NCBI RefSeq assembly: GCF_947499265.1
Contig: NZ_CANMNK010000002.1
Span: forward strand, 186,001-250,000
Reading direction: 5' to 3'
DNA: 64,000 nt
Source: an uncultured Roseobacter sp.
Lineage (GTDB): Bacteria > Pseudomonadota > Alphaproteobacteria > Rhodobacterales > Rhodobacteraceae
Shown here one piece after another: positions 1 to 9,131 of the stretch. A program made the position numbers and the translations under genes. Numbering within the stretch: position 1 is the stretch's first letter; the number at the start of each line of letters is the position of its first letter. Under the pieces are notes generated by a model that was not told the origin of the DNA, made no database searches, and worked only from the letters and a program-made list of their open reading frames with translations.

Positions 1-269
1 ACGGCCTGTCATTTGGTTTGCAGGAGCCGAAACCGGTCGCAGATGCGGCCCGGGCCGAGGCGGTGCGCGACGCGATAGATCGCGCTCAGCAGTTGGCGGA
101 TGCCGCAGGTGTCGTTTTGGGCCCCATTCAATCGATCAACGAACATGGCGGCATGCCACGCCCGAAGATGATGGAGATGGCGGCCGCCCGTCAGATGGAC
201 GCACCGGTGGCTGCGGGAGAGTTGACCGTGACGGCTTCGGTCAACATCGTCTTTGCCATCGCTGAATAG
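1..269 (+). CDS. SIMPL (DUF541) domain protein, C-terminal part
   Basis: This is the 3' end of a gene that enters from the left edge; the reading frame is already open at base 3, so the true start lies outside the window. The visible part (about 88 residues) has the C-terminal pattern of SIMPL/DUF541 proteins: SFGL, then an Ala/Arg-rich helix with AVRDAIDRAQQLADAAGV, then LGPIQSINE, and a last beta-strand ELTVTASVNIVFAI. Proteins of this family are usually exported to the periplasm or anchored in the envelope and have no defined enzymatic activity. The gene ends just before a strong hairpin shared with the convergent metY gene. The family call is firm; function is unknown. Confidence 0.8.
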   Translation, partial: GLSFGLQEPKPVADAARAEAVRDAIDRAQQLADAAGVVLGPIQSINEHGGMPRPKMMEMAAARQMDAPVAAGELTVTASVNIVFAIAE

Positions 270-286
270 CTTCTCTTAGAACTGGA

Positions 287-315
287 AAAAGGGGCGCCGT
301 CGGAGCGCCCCTTTT
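287..315. terminator. Bidirectional Rho-independent terminator
   Basis: Perfect 11-bp inverted repeat, aaaaggggcgc at 287-297 and gcgcccctttt at 305-315, with a 7-nt loop. T-runs follow the stem on both strands (TTTT on plus, TTTTT on minus). It lies between two convergent genes, the SIMPL gene and metY, and can end both transcripts. Confidence 0.85.
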
Positions 316-321
316 CCATGT

Positions 322-1614
322 TCAGCTTGTGGCTTTGGCCAAGGCCTGATCCAGATCGGCAATCAGATCATCGGCGTTCTCCGTGCCGATGGAAATGCGC
401 ACCACACCGGGGCCGGCCCCTGCGGCCTCCTGCTGTTCAGCGGTCAGCTGTCGGTGGGTGGTGGAGGCAGAGTGGATCACCAGGCTGCGGGTGTCGCCGA
501 GGTTGGCCACATGGCTGAAGATTTCCAGCGCGTTGACGAATTTCACGCAAGCCTCATAGCCGCCCTTGATCGCGAAGGTGAAGAGCCCGCCCGCACCTTT
601 GGGGCAGATCTTCTTGACCCGGTCATGGTAGGGCGACGACTTCAAACCGGCGTAGGTCACGTAGTCCACGCGGGGATCTTTCTCCAGCCAGCCCGCCACC
701 GTTTCGGCGTTCTCCACATGACGCTCCATGCGCAATGACAATGTTTCCGTGCCCATCAGCGTGTAATGCGCGGCCTGCGGGTTCATCGTCATGCCGAGGT
801 CTCGCAGCCCTATGGCGATGGAGTGGAAGGTGAAGGCGAGGGGGCCAAAGGTCTCGTGGAACTTCAGCCCGTGATAGGCAGGCTCCGGCTGGCTGAGCGA
901 GGGGAACTTGTCATTCGCGGACCAGTCGAATTTGCCTGAATCCACCACGCAGCCGCCGGTCACAGTGCCATTGCCGGTCAGGTATTTGGTGGTGGAATGC
1001 ACGACCAGCGTCGCGCCATGTTCAATCGGGCGGCAGAGGTAGGGCGTGGCGGAGGTATTGTCGACGATCAGCGGAATGCCCGCGGCATCGGAGATTTTCG
1101 AGATCGCGTCGAGATCGGTGATATAGCCGCCCGGATTGGCGATGGCTTCGCAGAACACCGCCCGCGTGTCGTCGTTGATCGCCGCTTTGACCGCGTCCAG
1201 ATCGTCGAAATCAACGAAAGTGGCTTCCCAGCCAAACCGTTTGATCGTGTGCGAGAATTGCGTGACCGTGCCACCATAAAGCCGGGTAGAAACCACGATG
1301 TTCTTGCCCGGCATCATCAGTGGGAAAAGCGCCATGATCTGGGCGGCGTGGCCCGAGGAACAGCAGGCCGCTCCAACGCCCCCTTCGAGGGTGGCGATCC
1401 GTTCCTGCAGCACGGCGACCGTCGGGTTGGTCAGGCGTGAATAGATGAACCCGACTTCCTGCAGATTAAACAGCGCCGCCGCATGATCCGCATCGCGGAA
1501 TACGTAGGCTGTGGTCTGGTAGATCGGCGTCTGGCGGGCACCGGTTGCCGGGTCGGGGCGCGCGCCTGCGTGAATTTGCAGGGTGTCAAAGCCATAGCTG
1601 GGGCCGTCTGTCAT
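322..1614 (-). CDS. metY: O-acetylhomoserine sulfhydrylase (aminocarboxypropyltransferase)
   Basis: 430 aa, the usual length of MetY in the Cys/Met-metabolism PLP enzyme family. It makes homocysteine from O-acetylhomoserine and sulfide in the cytoplasm (direct sulfhydrylation route to methionine). The N-terminus FDTLQIHAG and QTPIYQTTAY is diagnostic; the PLP lysine is K210 in HSTTKYLTG, and the C-terminal FSHVANLGDTRSLVIHSAS segment is typical. ATG at 1612-1614 is preceded on the minus strand by AGGAGGA. The family also contains O-succinylhomoserine sulfhydrylase and methionine gamma-lyase; the length and the LTNPTVAVLQER segment favour MetY. No methionine-pathway neighbour is seen, so it appears to be a single-gene unit. 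Confidence 0.9.
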   Translation of the reverse strand: MTDGPSYGFDTLQIHAGARPDPATGARQTPIYQTTAYVFRDADHAAALFNLQEVGFIYSRLTNPTVAVLQERIATLEGGVGAACCSSGHAAQIMALFPLMMPGKNIVVSTRLYGGTVTQFSHTIKRFGWEATFVDFDDLDAVKAAINDDTRAVFCEAIANPGGYITDLDAISKISDAAGIPLIVDNTSATPYLCRPIEHGATLVVHSTTKYLTGNGTVTGGCVVDSGKFDWSANDKFPSLSQPEPAYHGLKFHETFGPLAFTFHSIAIGLRDLGMTMNPQAAHYTLMGTETLSLRMERHVENAETVAGWLEKDPRVDYVTYAGLKSSPYHDRVKKICPKGAGGLFTFAIKGGYEACVKFVNALEIFSHVANLGDTRSLVIHSASTTHRQLTAEQQEAAGAGPGVVRISIGTENADDLIADLDQALAKATS

Positions 1615-1698
1615 GGGGTTCCTCCTGAGGACTTATTTGCCCATATCGTTAGGCGAAGGGGGCAGAGCATACAAGGGCGGCTGCTCTGCCCCCGTCTG

Positions 1699-2706
1699 TC
1701 AGCGCATCCAGAAGCCCGCGGATTTGATCCGGTTCCGGATCGCAGCTTCGCGGCGCGGCAGGTTGTCCTGATCGAAGAGCGCGCGCACCTTCGCGCCGCG
1801 CCCCTGATAGACGTTACGCTTGATCGGCTCATGCGCCTTGAGCAGCTTTTTGAGTTTATTGGGGGCCGCGACCTCTTCCAGGACCTTGATCACGTGGTCG
1901 CTTTCGCGGGCATAGAGCAGCGGGAACATGCGGTAGTGGCAACTCACGGTGCCGTCCAGCAATCCAGCGGGTAGGGTGTCACGCCCGCCGCCAAGCGCAT
2001 GAATGACAAGGGGCAGGGCGATCTGATCCAGCCAGGGGTGCAATTCCTGTGCGCAAAGCGCCTGTGGCGGGTCGTTTCGGATCGCCACGGCATAGTCGCG
2101 AAACAGATCACCAAAGACACGCGGGCATTCGTAGAAGAAGAACCCGGCGTTGAAATAGAGGTAGCGCTTCCAGTATTCGTCGGGTTGATCGGGGTCGAGC
2201 GAGCTTTCGAAATCCAGCCCGAACTTGTCATAGAGAGACCGCCACAGATCGGAATAGCCCGGCCCATAGAGTTCGGGTTTGGGCCAGGTGCCTTCGCGCC
2301 GAAGCGATGCCGTGGGGCGGGCGAAATCAAAAGGCACCTGCGTCAGATCGCTGGTGATCAGGGTGTCGGTGTCGAAAAAGACAAAAGGCTCTTCGGGGGG
2401 AAGCGCTGCGAGCATTTCGATCTTGTTGCCATAGGGGTACTCAGCGCCAAAGTGAACGCTGTCAAAGGGCAGCACTTCCGCCCCAAGTGCCGCGAACATC
2501 TCGCGCGCACCATGATCAGAGATACGCGGGTCATCTGGCCAGAGCGGACCTGGTTGCGGCTCAGCGATCAGCAACCGACCACTAAAATCCGGGCTGCACT
2601 GGCGCAGGGAGGCTGCAAACAGCAAGGCCTCATAAGTCAGCCGCCCTTTTTGCGCGACGACAACCACATTGAAGTCAGTCTTCCCGGTTTCAGCCGATCT
2701 GGCCAT
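1699..2706 (-). CDS. Glycosyltransferase-like hypothetical protein
   Basis: 335 aa, soluble, with no signal peptide or membrane segment. The N-terminal half resembles a GT-A nucleotide-sugar fold: a first strand FNVVVVAQKG, then YEALLFAASLRQ, and a DxD-type motif D112-T-D114 in FFDTDTLITSD, which in GT-A enzymes binds the metal and nucleotide sugar. The aromatic-rich middle contains NAGFFFYECPRVFGDLF, where GT8-like enzymes have a related NAG motif. I cannot name an acceptor or product. ATG at 2704-2706. It reads in the same direction as metY with an 84-nt gap, so co-transcription is possible but there is no functional link. The family assignment is inference from motifs only. Confidence 0.6.
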   Translation of the reverse strand: MARSAETGKTDFNVVVVAQKGRLTYEALLFAASLRQCSPDFSGRLLIAEPQPGPLWPDDPRISDHGAREMFAALGAEVLPFDSVHFGAEYPYGNKIEMLAALPPEEPFVFFDTDTLITSDLTQVPFDFARPTASLRREGTWPKPELYGPGYSDLWRSLYDKFGLDFESSLDPDQPDEYWKRYLYFNAGFFFYECPRVFGDLFRDYAVAIRNDPPQALCAQELHPWLDQIALPLVIHALGGGRDTLPAGLLDGTVSCHYRMFPLLYARESDHVIKVLEEVAAPNKLKKLLKAHEPIKRNVYQGRGAKVRALFDQDNLPRREAAIRNRIKSAGFWMR

Positions 2707-3200
2707 AAATGCCTGTCCCTTTGAGGGTCTTTTGCGAAACTATAGGCGCAAGGGCGGCGGGACTAAAGCAATTTGCGCAGTCAGATTGGAAGGTCGGCTG
2801 CGATGCTTCGGATGGGTCCCTGAATGATCCATTTTCGCCTGTCGCTGCGCACGCCTTCCAGGGTCAGGAACGAACGTGTCCGGGATTGCCGACGAAGCGG
2901 ATGCAAGCCGGAAAACCCACAAGTCAATTGGTACTGCGGGCAGGTTGCGGCTAGCTGTTTCCGGTGCCGAACTTCATTGTTTGTGCTCAAAGCTTGCGTT
3001 GCGAGACAACTTAACTGTCTGAGGCGCATTGCGGGTGCCATTTTGCGAATGGGATATTTTGTCTCAAAACACTCAAAATAGCGCGGTTGCGAAGAGGAAA
3101 ATGCCAATGTTCTTGCTTCTTTATTGACAGGAATGTTTCATTTTTGGTCTGTTTAAACCACCACCGGTCGCATCGCGAACATGACCGCAAAAAACCGAAA
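2707..3200. other. Non-coding stretch between divergent genes
   Basis: About 490 bases between the minus-strand glycosyltransferase-like gene and the small plus-strand gene. Short open frames on both strands show no recognisable protein, no credible ribosome-binding site and no family motif. It probably carries the two divergent promoters, but I cannot place them with confidence. Confidence 0.4.
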
Positions 3201-3527
3201 ATGATCCAACTGGAACCTTCTGTGACAAAGCCTCAGCAATCGCTCGAAGAAAGCAATCTGTACGTCTATGACTTTGAGCGGTCGGATGAAAAACGCGGCA
3301 AGCCCCAGAAGTATTCCCACCGCAGCACGTTCACGCAATTGCTGACGGAAACCGAGGCGTTGCCCGATTCCCTGAAATCGACCGAATGTCTTTTCCTGGC
3401 GGCCAAACTGGTGGAAGAAGCGGCGTATACGCTTGCGTCTGAAAAACCACATGGGGAGGTTCTTCAACTCATGTTGATGGCCGCGCGGATTGAGAAAGAG
3501 GTCGAACGGATTTCTGGTATTCGTTGA
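3201..3527 (+). CDS. Small hypothetical protein (108 aa)
   Basis: The frame is open from 3087, but the extra N-terminus is Arg/Cys/His-rich and unconvincing, so I choose the ATG at 3201 (start MIQLEPSVTKPQQ). No strong Shine-Dalgarno sequence precedes it. The product has a polar N-terminal half (YVYDFERSDEKRGKPQKYSH) and a C-terminal helical part with EEAAYTLASEK and MLMAARIEKEVERI that could form a short coiled-coil. No signal peptide or membrane segment. I do not recognise the family. The 3' flank (3528-3751) carries no gene. Confidence 0.45.
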   Translation: MIQLEPSVTKPQQSLEESNLYVYDFERSDEKRGKPQKYSHRSTFTQLLTETEALPDSLKSTECLFLAAKLVEEAAYTLASEKPHGEVLQLMLMAARIEKEVERISGIR

Positions 3528-3751
3528 CGGCGCAGAGTTTGGCCCTCTCGACGTGCTCTTCCGATGCCTCAAGAAACCGCAGTTTCTGATGACCGGCGCA
3601 TAGGTCAGTCACTTCGCATCCAATTGTTCGCAATACCGCTTCAATACCCTTTGATCTTTTAAAGCGTTTCCGAGAGACGACTAAAAATATTGAGGGGTTC
3701 CCTTAGTGTTATGTTTCTTTAACATGTCCTTGGGATGGTGCACGAGTAGGG

Positions 3752-5110
3752 GTGGTTTCTGTGGAAAGATGGCTCGCTAAGAAGGTTGAATTGCGTATCC
3801 TGTTGGGCGCAGTTCTTTTGATGCTGCTTTTGACTTGGGTGTTTGGCTGGTTGGTCTACAACCGTTTGTCCGGTGGAGAACGCTTCGGGTCGGCATCTTC
3901 CGCCGCTGTGCTGATCGTATCGGCACCGAAAACGGCCCCAAAAATCCTCAGCGGTGACCTGAAACTCGATGATCACGAAGTGCGGGCGAATTTTGATGAA
4001 GCGGGCGGGTTCACTTTCTTTCGTGAACCGGAAGCGCCGCAATATGTCCTTGTCAGTCGGTACGATGGCGACATTCGCTGGAGCATTGTGGAACTCTATC
4101 GCGAGGGTGAGAGCGATCCCATCCATGTGTGGAAATTCGACCGGCCTGAGGAATTCGCATTTGCGTCGGAAAATCGCTTTGCGGTGTCCCCGAAGCCGCG
4201 CAAGTCGCACCTCCTGCGGACAGTGCACCCTCAGCTGATGCCGGACGGCTCGCTCGTCGTCCACTCACATTATTCGGGCCTTTACCGGGTCGACGCCTGC
4301 AGCAAACCGATCTGGACGAATGCCGAGTTTGGCTTTCATCACAGCGTCGAAATTTCACCCGAAGGTGACATCTGGACGCCGGGCACCGTGTCGCCGGAAA
4401 TCGAAGGCTATGGCTGGAACGAGAAAACATACGATGATCACATCGTGAAGGTCTCACCAGAGGGAGAGGTGCTCTACGCCAAATCCGTGCTGCAAATGCT
4501 GATTGATGCGGACCTCATCAATCTGATTTACGACTATGACTTTACCGTGCAGGACCCCATCCACCTGAATGACATCGAACCGGTTCGCGCAGACGGAGAG
4601 ATCGCAAAGCGCGGAGACGTGTTTCTGAGCCTGGGACATTTGAATATGGTCCTATTGTTCCGGCCGGCCACCGACGAGATTATCTGGTATTCGCAGGACC
4701 TGATGATGCACCAGCACGATGTCGACCCGCTGGGCCCTGACAGCATCTCCGTCTACGACAACCGACGCAAAACGGATGCGGATGGCAAGCCGTTTGTCCT
4801 GGGCTTGAACGAGCTCCTGCGTTTCGATTTGCCCGGCAATAAAGCGGAGCAATTCTTTCTGGATGAAATGAGTTCGATGGACATTCGGACGTTTAATCAG
4901 GGTCTTTCGGATGCGATCGCAGGGTCCGGACGCATGGTGGAAGAAACCTCCCGGGGCCGGTTGATCAAGTTTGGTGAAGATGGTGCACCGGATTGGGTGT
5001 TTTTGAACCGGTCAGAGAATGATCGTTTATGGGTAATGAACTGGTCGCGTTACTTACCCAAGGCCGTTGGCGATGTCGCGGTTGAGGCTTTGGCCGCGAC
5101 TAGGTGCTGA
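3752..5110 (+). CDS. Membrane-anchored arylsulfotransferase-like (ASST) protein
   Basis: 452 aa. One N-terminal membrane anchor (about residues 14-34, ILLGAVLLMLLLTWVFGWLV) is followed by a large periplasmic domain. The domain has the repeated His-containing turns of the ASST/Arylsulfotransf_2 beta-propeller: FHHSVEISPEGDIWTP, DPIHLNDIEPV and MHQHDVDPLGPDSISVYDN. Such proteins move a sulfuryl group from an aryl donor, or belong to propeller proteins whose activity is unproven; the catalytic His cannot be assigned by eye. The first codon is GTG at 3752, and a second GTG at 3761 is an equally possible start after AGTAGGGG. It stands alone: no sulfatase or DsbA-type partner is adjacent. Confidence 0.65.
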   Translation: MVSVERWLAKKVELRILLGAVLLMLLLTWVFGWLVYNRLSGGERFGSASSAAVLIVSAPKTAPKILSGDLKLDDHEVRANFDEAGGFTFFREPEAPQYVLVSRYDGDIRWSIVELYREGESDPIHVWKFDRPEEFAFASENRFAVSPKPRKSHLLRTVHPQLMPDGSLVVHSHYSGLYRVDACSKPIWTNAEFGFHHSVEISPEGDIWTPGTVSPEIEGYGWNEKTYDDHIVKVSPEGEVLYAKSVLQMLIDADLINLIYDYDFTVQDPIHLNDIEPVRADGEIAKRGDVFLSLGHLNMVLLFRPATDEIIWYSQDLMMHQHDVDPLGPDSISVYDNRRKTDADGKPFVLGLNELLRFDLPGNKAEQFFLDEMSSMDIRTFNQGLSDAIAGSGRMVEETSRGRLIKFGEDGAPDWVFLNRSENDRLWVMNWSRYLPKAVGDVAVEALAATRC

Positions 5111-5441
5111 TCTGCGCGACAGATCGCTTTTCCAGCTTACCCAGCCAAAAGGTGGTGCAAAGTTGCAAGCTCGCTCCTCTTTGCCTCGCGCAAACGCGGC
5201 GGAAAATCACCTGACATCTTCAATGAGATCATAATGCTGGGTGTTGCTGGAACCGCCACTCTTTCCATAGGCGTTCAGAAATGCTCAGTTTCATTGCATA
5301 GAAGTCGCGGTGTCTCACTTAGCGGCCAGTCGCAATGCTTCGCCGGGCGGGTTAGAGTGCCGAGGTTATCTGAAGAAACGAAACACCCATTCGGGACCAT
5401 ATAAAAGGGCAATTGCAATGCCTTTGAGGGCAGTTCGATCC
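5111..5441. other. Convergent intergenic region, no gene seen
   Basis: About 330 bases between the converging ASST-like gene and the GntR gene. A short stem-loop directly overlaps the end of the ASST-like gene (gatctg at 5109-5114, cagatc at 5120-5125, then gctttt) and may act as a weak terminator. Nothing else is recognisable. Confidence 0.35.
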
Positions 5442-6110
5442 TTACTCAGTGTCGCAGCCAAGCGCTTTTAGATGGGCCGTGAACTTATTCATCATATGGG
5501 TCTTCATAAGCTGTCCGAGCCGGGGTGCGTCGCGATTGCGCAGTTGATCCATCATCTGGTTATGCTCGTCGATTGCTTCGGACCAGCGTTCGTCAGAGAG
5601 GTTGACCATGAACCGGGTTCGGCTGACACGAGCGGCGAGCCTGCGGTGATGCGCTTTTAGAACGTCGTTCTCGGCCCCTTCGATCAGGGCATTGTGAATG
5701 TCCTGATTGGCCTGAAAATACGCCGTTCGATCCCTTGCCTCATAGGCTCGGACCATCGCGTTATGGCGCTTTTCAATACTTGCGATGCCGTCTTCACTCA
5801 AACGTTCACAAGCCAGTTCACCCGCCAATTGCTCAAGCACCGCAATCACTGGAAAGGTGTTTTCAAGTTCTTCGCGCGTGACCCGGGCAATGCGCGCACC
5901 ACGGTTGGGCAGAAGCACGACCAGCCCTTCCGAGGCCAGCACCTTGAGCGCTTCGCGTAACGGTGTTCGCGACACACCAAAGGTCTTGCACAGCTCCTTT
6001 TCCGGCACCTTTTCATCGGGCTTCAGAACGTCCTCGATGACGAGATTGCGCAGCCGTTCCACCAATTCTTCATGTAAGGTGGCGCGTTTGATGCTGCTGG
6101 TCAGATTCAT
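5442..6110 (-). CDS. GntR-family (FCD subfamily) transcriptional regulator
   Basis: 222 aa. The N-terminal winged helix-turn-helix (about residues 8-75) shows LRNLVIEDVLKPDEKVPE, then KELCKTFGVSRTPLREALK, then LASEGLV and PNRGARIA. The C-terminal alpha-helical FCD ligand-binding domain carries FQANQDIHNALIEGAEN and EHNQMMDQLRNRD, where metal or carboxylate ligands normally sit. ATG at 6108-6110 follows a strong minus-strand GGAGGA. It starts 9 nt after the stop of the FAD/Fe-S dehydrogenase on the same strand, so the two form one operon. FCD regulators usually sense small hydroxy- or keto-acids. The 18-bp palindrome at 9057-9074 is its most likely operator. Confidence 0.88.
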   Translation of the reverse strand: MNLTSSIKRATLHEELVERLRNLVIEDVLKPDEKVPEKELCKTFGVSRTPLREALKVLASEGLVVLLPNRGARIARVTREELENTFPVIAVLEQLAGELACERLSEDGIASIEKRHNAMVRAYEARDRTAYFQANQDIHNALIEGAENDVLKAHHRRLAARVSRTRFMVNLSDERWSEAIDEHNQMMDQLRNRDAPRLGQLMKTHMMNKFTAHLKALGCDTE

Positions 6111-6119
6111 ATCGTCCTC

Positions 6120-8993
6120 CTACCCGGCCAGAACCATGTCCAATACATGCGCCACGTGATGTGCGCGCCTGGGGGTCCCGTCCGCAATCTGATGACGGCA
6201 AGATGTGCCGTCCGCCACAATCAGCGCCTCCGCCGGCATCGCATCGAGTGCCGGGAAAAGGTCAAGTTGCGCCATCTTGAGGGACACGTCAATTGTATCC
6301 GACGCATATCCAAACGCCCCGGCCATGCCGCAGCAGCTCGATTCGATCATATGCACCTGGGCGTCCGGAATGCGGCCCAGCAGCGCGAGCATGGGCGATA
6401 CCGCGTCATGCGCCTTTTGGTGGCAATGGCCATGTACGTAGATTGGGCGGCCAAGTGGCTTGAACGGCAGTTCGGTGTGCTGCATCAGAAACTCTTCAAA
6501 GGTGCAGGTGGCTTCGGCCAATGCGTCAGCCTCTTGGCCGGGACAGAGCGCAAGAAATTCATCGCGCAGGGTCAGGATCGAGGAGGGCTCCAGACCCACC
6601 ACCTTGACCCCGCGGGCAACGGCGTTCCGGGTGGCGGCGATGAGACGCTGCGCCTCTGCCCGTGCCGCATCCACTGCCCCCACCGCAAGCAGCGTTCGCC
6701 CGCAATCCAACGCGCGGCCCGACCCATCCTGTGCGACGGCAACGCGCATTCCGGCAGCGCGCAAAACCCGCAGAGCGGCGCGCAGGTTCTCAGGCTCGAA
6801 GTAGCGGTTGAAGACATCGGCAAAGAGTAGAACGTCGGGTGTCTCGTCCTGTGCCTCAGTGTCGCGAAATGGTTTGGTCGACCAGACGGGCAGGTTGCGG
6901 CGGTGAGAGATGCCGGTCAGGCCTTCGGTCAGTCTGCGCAGAGCGCCGATCTTATTGCGCAGGTTCATCAAGAACGCCACTTTCGCCGCGTAGGGCGCAT
7001 AGCGGGGCAGGTTCCCAACAAACCTGTCTGCAACCGTCAGCCCGTTTTTCTGGCGCTGTGCGGCGAGCACTTCGATCTTCATGCGGGCCATATCGACGCC
7101 TGTGGGGCATTCGCGGCGGCAGCCCTTGCAGGACACACAATACTTCATCGTGTCCGCCATGGCGTCGGAGGTCAGCCCGCCCGGCATTTGGCCGGAGATC
7201 GCAAACCGCAGCGTATTGGCCCGCCCTCGCGTCGTGTCGCGCTCATTTCTGGTGGCCCGGAAGGAGGGGCACATGACGCCCCCCTTGAGCTTGCGACAGG
7301 CGCCGTTGTTGTTGCACATCTCGACCGCGCCCTGAAATCCCCCGGCGGCACCGGGCCAGGCCGACCAGTCCAGCGCGGTCTCGAATTCCGGCACATCATA
7401 CTCGGGGCCATATCGGAACACGCGCCGGTCATCCATCGCCGGGGCATGGACGATCTTGCCGGGGTTCATCAGGCCGCCCGGATCAAAGCGGGATTTCACT
7501 TCTTCAAAAGCACTTACGATGCGTGGCCCAAACATCTTTTCATGAAACTCGGATCGGACGATCCCGTCGCCATGCTCGCCCGAATGAGACCCCTTGTAGC
7601 GTTTCACCAGATCGAAAGCCTCTTCGGCGATCGACCGCATCGTTTTGACATCCTGGTCCTGACGCATGTTCAGCACGGGGCGCACATGCAGACAGCCGAC
7701 CGAAGCATGGGCGTACCAGGTCCCTTTGGTGCCGTGGCGCGTGAATATCTCGGTGAGCCTGCGCGTGTATTCCGGCAGATCAGGCAGTGCAACCGCGCAA
7801 TCTTCGACGAAGGAAATGGGTTTGCCCGCCTCCTTCATGGACATCATCACGTTCAATCCCGATTTCCGATATTCCGCGATGGCGCTCTGCAAGGCGTTGT
7901 CCGTGATCGGTACAACACCCCCCCATCTGTCTTTCTGCCCGCTGAAGGTGTAGCCGAGACTGCCCATCATCTCGGCCAGCTCTGCCAGCTTGGCGGCGTT
8001 GGTCTCAGCACTGCCTTCGGCGAACTCGACGAGCAAAAGCGCCTCGGGCGCGCCTTCCACAAAGGCTTCAATCGTTTTGCGAAAGAGCGGGATGTCACGC
8101 CCCAGTGCGATCATCGTGTCGTCGATGAGCTCAACCGCTTGTGGATTTAGGGTCACCAGATGCTGCGCGGCCTCCATCGCGGCATAGAAGGTTGGGAAAT
8201 GGCAGACCCCCGTCACCTTTTCGCCGGGTAGATGCGCGAGGCTCAGCTCCAGTTCCGTGAAATAGGCGAGCGTTCCCTCTGAGCCCACAAGCAGATGCGC
8301 CATGTTCACTTCATTGCCGGTCAGCGCGTCGATGTTATAGCCGCCAACGCGGCGCTGCACCTTGGGAAAACGCGTGTCGATTTCATCTGCCTCGCGATGT
8401 CCCAGGGCGCGCATGTCCGCCACCAGATCGGCGTAGGGCCCGGGCGCAGGTTCGGACCCGTTGAAATGTGCTTCGGTGCCGTCGGGCAGGATGCCGGTGA
8501 TCGCTTGGACGTTGTCGCGCATGATGCCGTAGCGCAACGATTTGCCACCCGAAGAGTTGTTTGCGGCCATGCCCCCCAAAGTGCAGCGTGAGGCCGTGGA
8601 GGGGTCGACCGGAAACCACAATCCGTGCGGTTTGAGCGCGCGGTTCAGCTCATCCAGCACCAGCCCCGGCTCCACCCTTGCCCGAAGCGTGTCCGTATCA
8701 ATATCCAGAATTCGGTTCAGGTGTCGGGTGTTGTCGAGCACCACGGCGCGGTTCACGGTTTGCCCGCATTGTGAGGTGCCGCCGCCGCGCGGCAGGATCG
8801 GCACTTCTTCTTCGCGCGCGACGCTCATGGCCGCCCGAATATCGTCCTTTGACCGGGGGATGACCACGGCTTCGGGAATCATCTGGTAGATCGAGGCATC
8901 AGTCGCATAGCGCCCGCGGGAGGCGAGGTCAGACATGACCTGACCTTCAACAGCGCCGGTCAGCTTGTTGAAAAGACGGGCATTCTCACGCAT
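6120..8993 (-). CDS. FAD/4Fe-4S 2-hydroxyacid dehydrogenase (GlcD-GlcF fusion type)
   Basis: 957 aa. The N-terminal half is a PCMH-type FAD-linked oxidase domain (PRGGGTSQCGQTVN, then NNSSGGKSLRYG) with a C-terminal FAD-oxidase cap. The second half is a GlcF-like iron-sulfur part with CVSCKGCRRECP near residue 618 and CCG-type cysteines in GHCHQKAHD and SSCCGMAGAFGY near residue 884. Such fusions oxidise D-2-hydroxyacids (D-lactate, D-2-hydroxyglutarate, glycolate) and pass electrons to quinone. The frame is open further upstream to 9086, but ATG 8991-8993 follows GAGGAG at proper spacing, so I choose it. It is divergent from the aminotransferase/TRAP operon and followed by its GntR gene. The exact substrate cannot be read from the sequence. 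Confidence 0.85.
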   Translation of the reverse strand: MRENARLFNKLTGAVEGQVMSDLASRGRYATDASIYQMIPEAVVIPRSKDDIRAAMSVAREEEVPILPRGGGTSQCGQTVNRAVVLDNTRHLNRILDIDTDTLRARVEPGLVLDELNRALKPHGLWFPVDPSTASRCTLGGMAANNSSGGKSLRYGIMRDNVQAITGILPDGTEAHFNGSEPAPGPYADLVADMRALGHREADEIDTRFPKVQRRVGGYNIDALTGNEVNMAHLLVGSEGTLAYFTELELSLAHLPGEKVTGVCHFPTFYAAMEAAQHLVTLNPQAVELIDDTMIALGRDIPLFRKTIEAFVEGAPEALLLVEFAEGSAETNAAKLAELAEMMGSLGYTFSGQKDRWGGVVPITDNALQSAIAEYRKSGLNVMMSMKEAGKPISFVEDCAVALPDLPEYTRRLTEIFTRHGTKGTWYAHASVGCLHVRPVLNMRQDQDVKTMRSIAEEAFDLVKRYKGSHSGEHGDGIVRSEFHEKMFGPRIVSAFEEVKSRFDPGGLMNPGKIVHAPAMDDRRVFRYGPEYDVPEFETALDWSAWPGAAGGFQGAVEMCNNNGACRKLKGGVMCPSFRATRNERDTTRGRANTLRFAISGQMPGGLTSDAMADTMKYCVSCKGCRRECPTGVDMARMKIEVLAAQRQKNGLTVADRFVGNLPRYAPYAAKVAFLMNLRNKIGALRRLTEGLTGISHRRNLPVWSTKPFRDTEAQDETPDVLLFADVFNRYFEPENLRAALRVLRAAGMRVAVAQDGSGRALDCGRTLLAVGAVDAARAEAQRLIAATRNAVARGVKVVGLEPSSILTLRDEFLALCPGQEADALAEATCTFEEFLMQHTELPFKPLGRPIYVHGHCHQKAHDAVSPMLALLGRIPDAQVHMIESSCCGMAGAFGYASDTIDVSLKMAQLDLFPALDAMPAEALIVADGTSCRHQIADGTPRRAHHVAHVLDMVLAG

Positions 8994-9056
8994 GAGCGAC
9001 GACTTCTCCTCGCGTTTTTTGCGCAGGTCTATTGACGCAAAATTTAGTGTTGACTG

Positions 9057-9074
9057 AATTATGAATTCATAATT
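9057..9074. promoter_or_regulatory. Perfect 18-bp palindrome, likely GntR operator
   Basis: The bases aattatgaattcataatt at 9057-9074 are exactly self-complementary. They sit between the divergent dehydrogenase and aminotransferase start codons, and a TTGACT (9050-9055) just before them could serve as a -35 element for the plus-strand operon. FCD-type GntR dimers bind AT-rich palindromes of this size. One site could control both directions. Confidence 0.55.
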
Positions 9075-9131
9075 ACGCTTTAGCAACTAGTAAATGCGCC
9101 CGTGCCGAGGCGCACGCCGGAGGAGTTTTCA

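Noticed and set aside
6903-8150. A 415-codon plus-strand frame inside the FAD/Fe-S dehydrogenase
   Set aside because: Antisense shadow of a gene whose sense frame carries clear FAD and Fe-S motifs.
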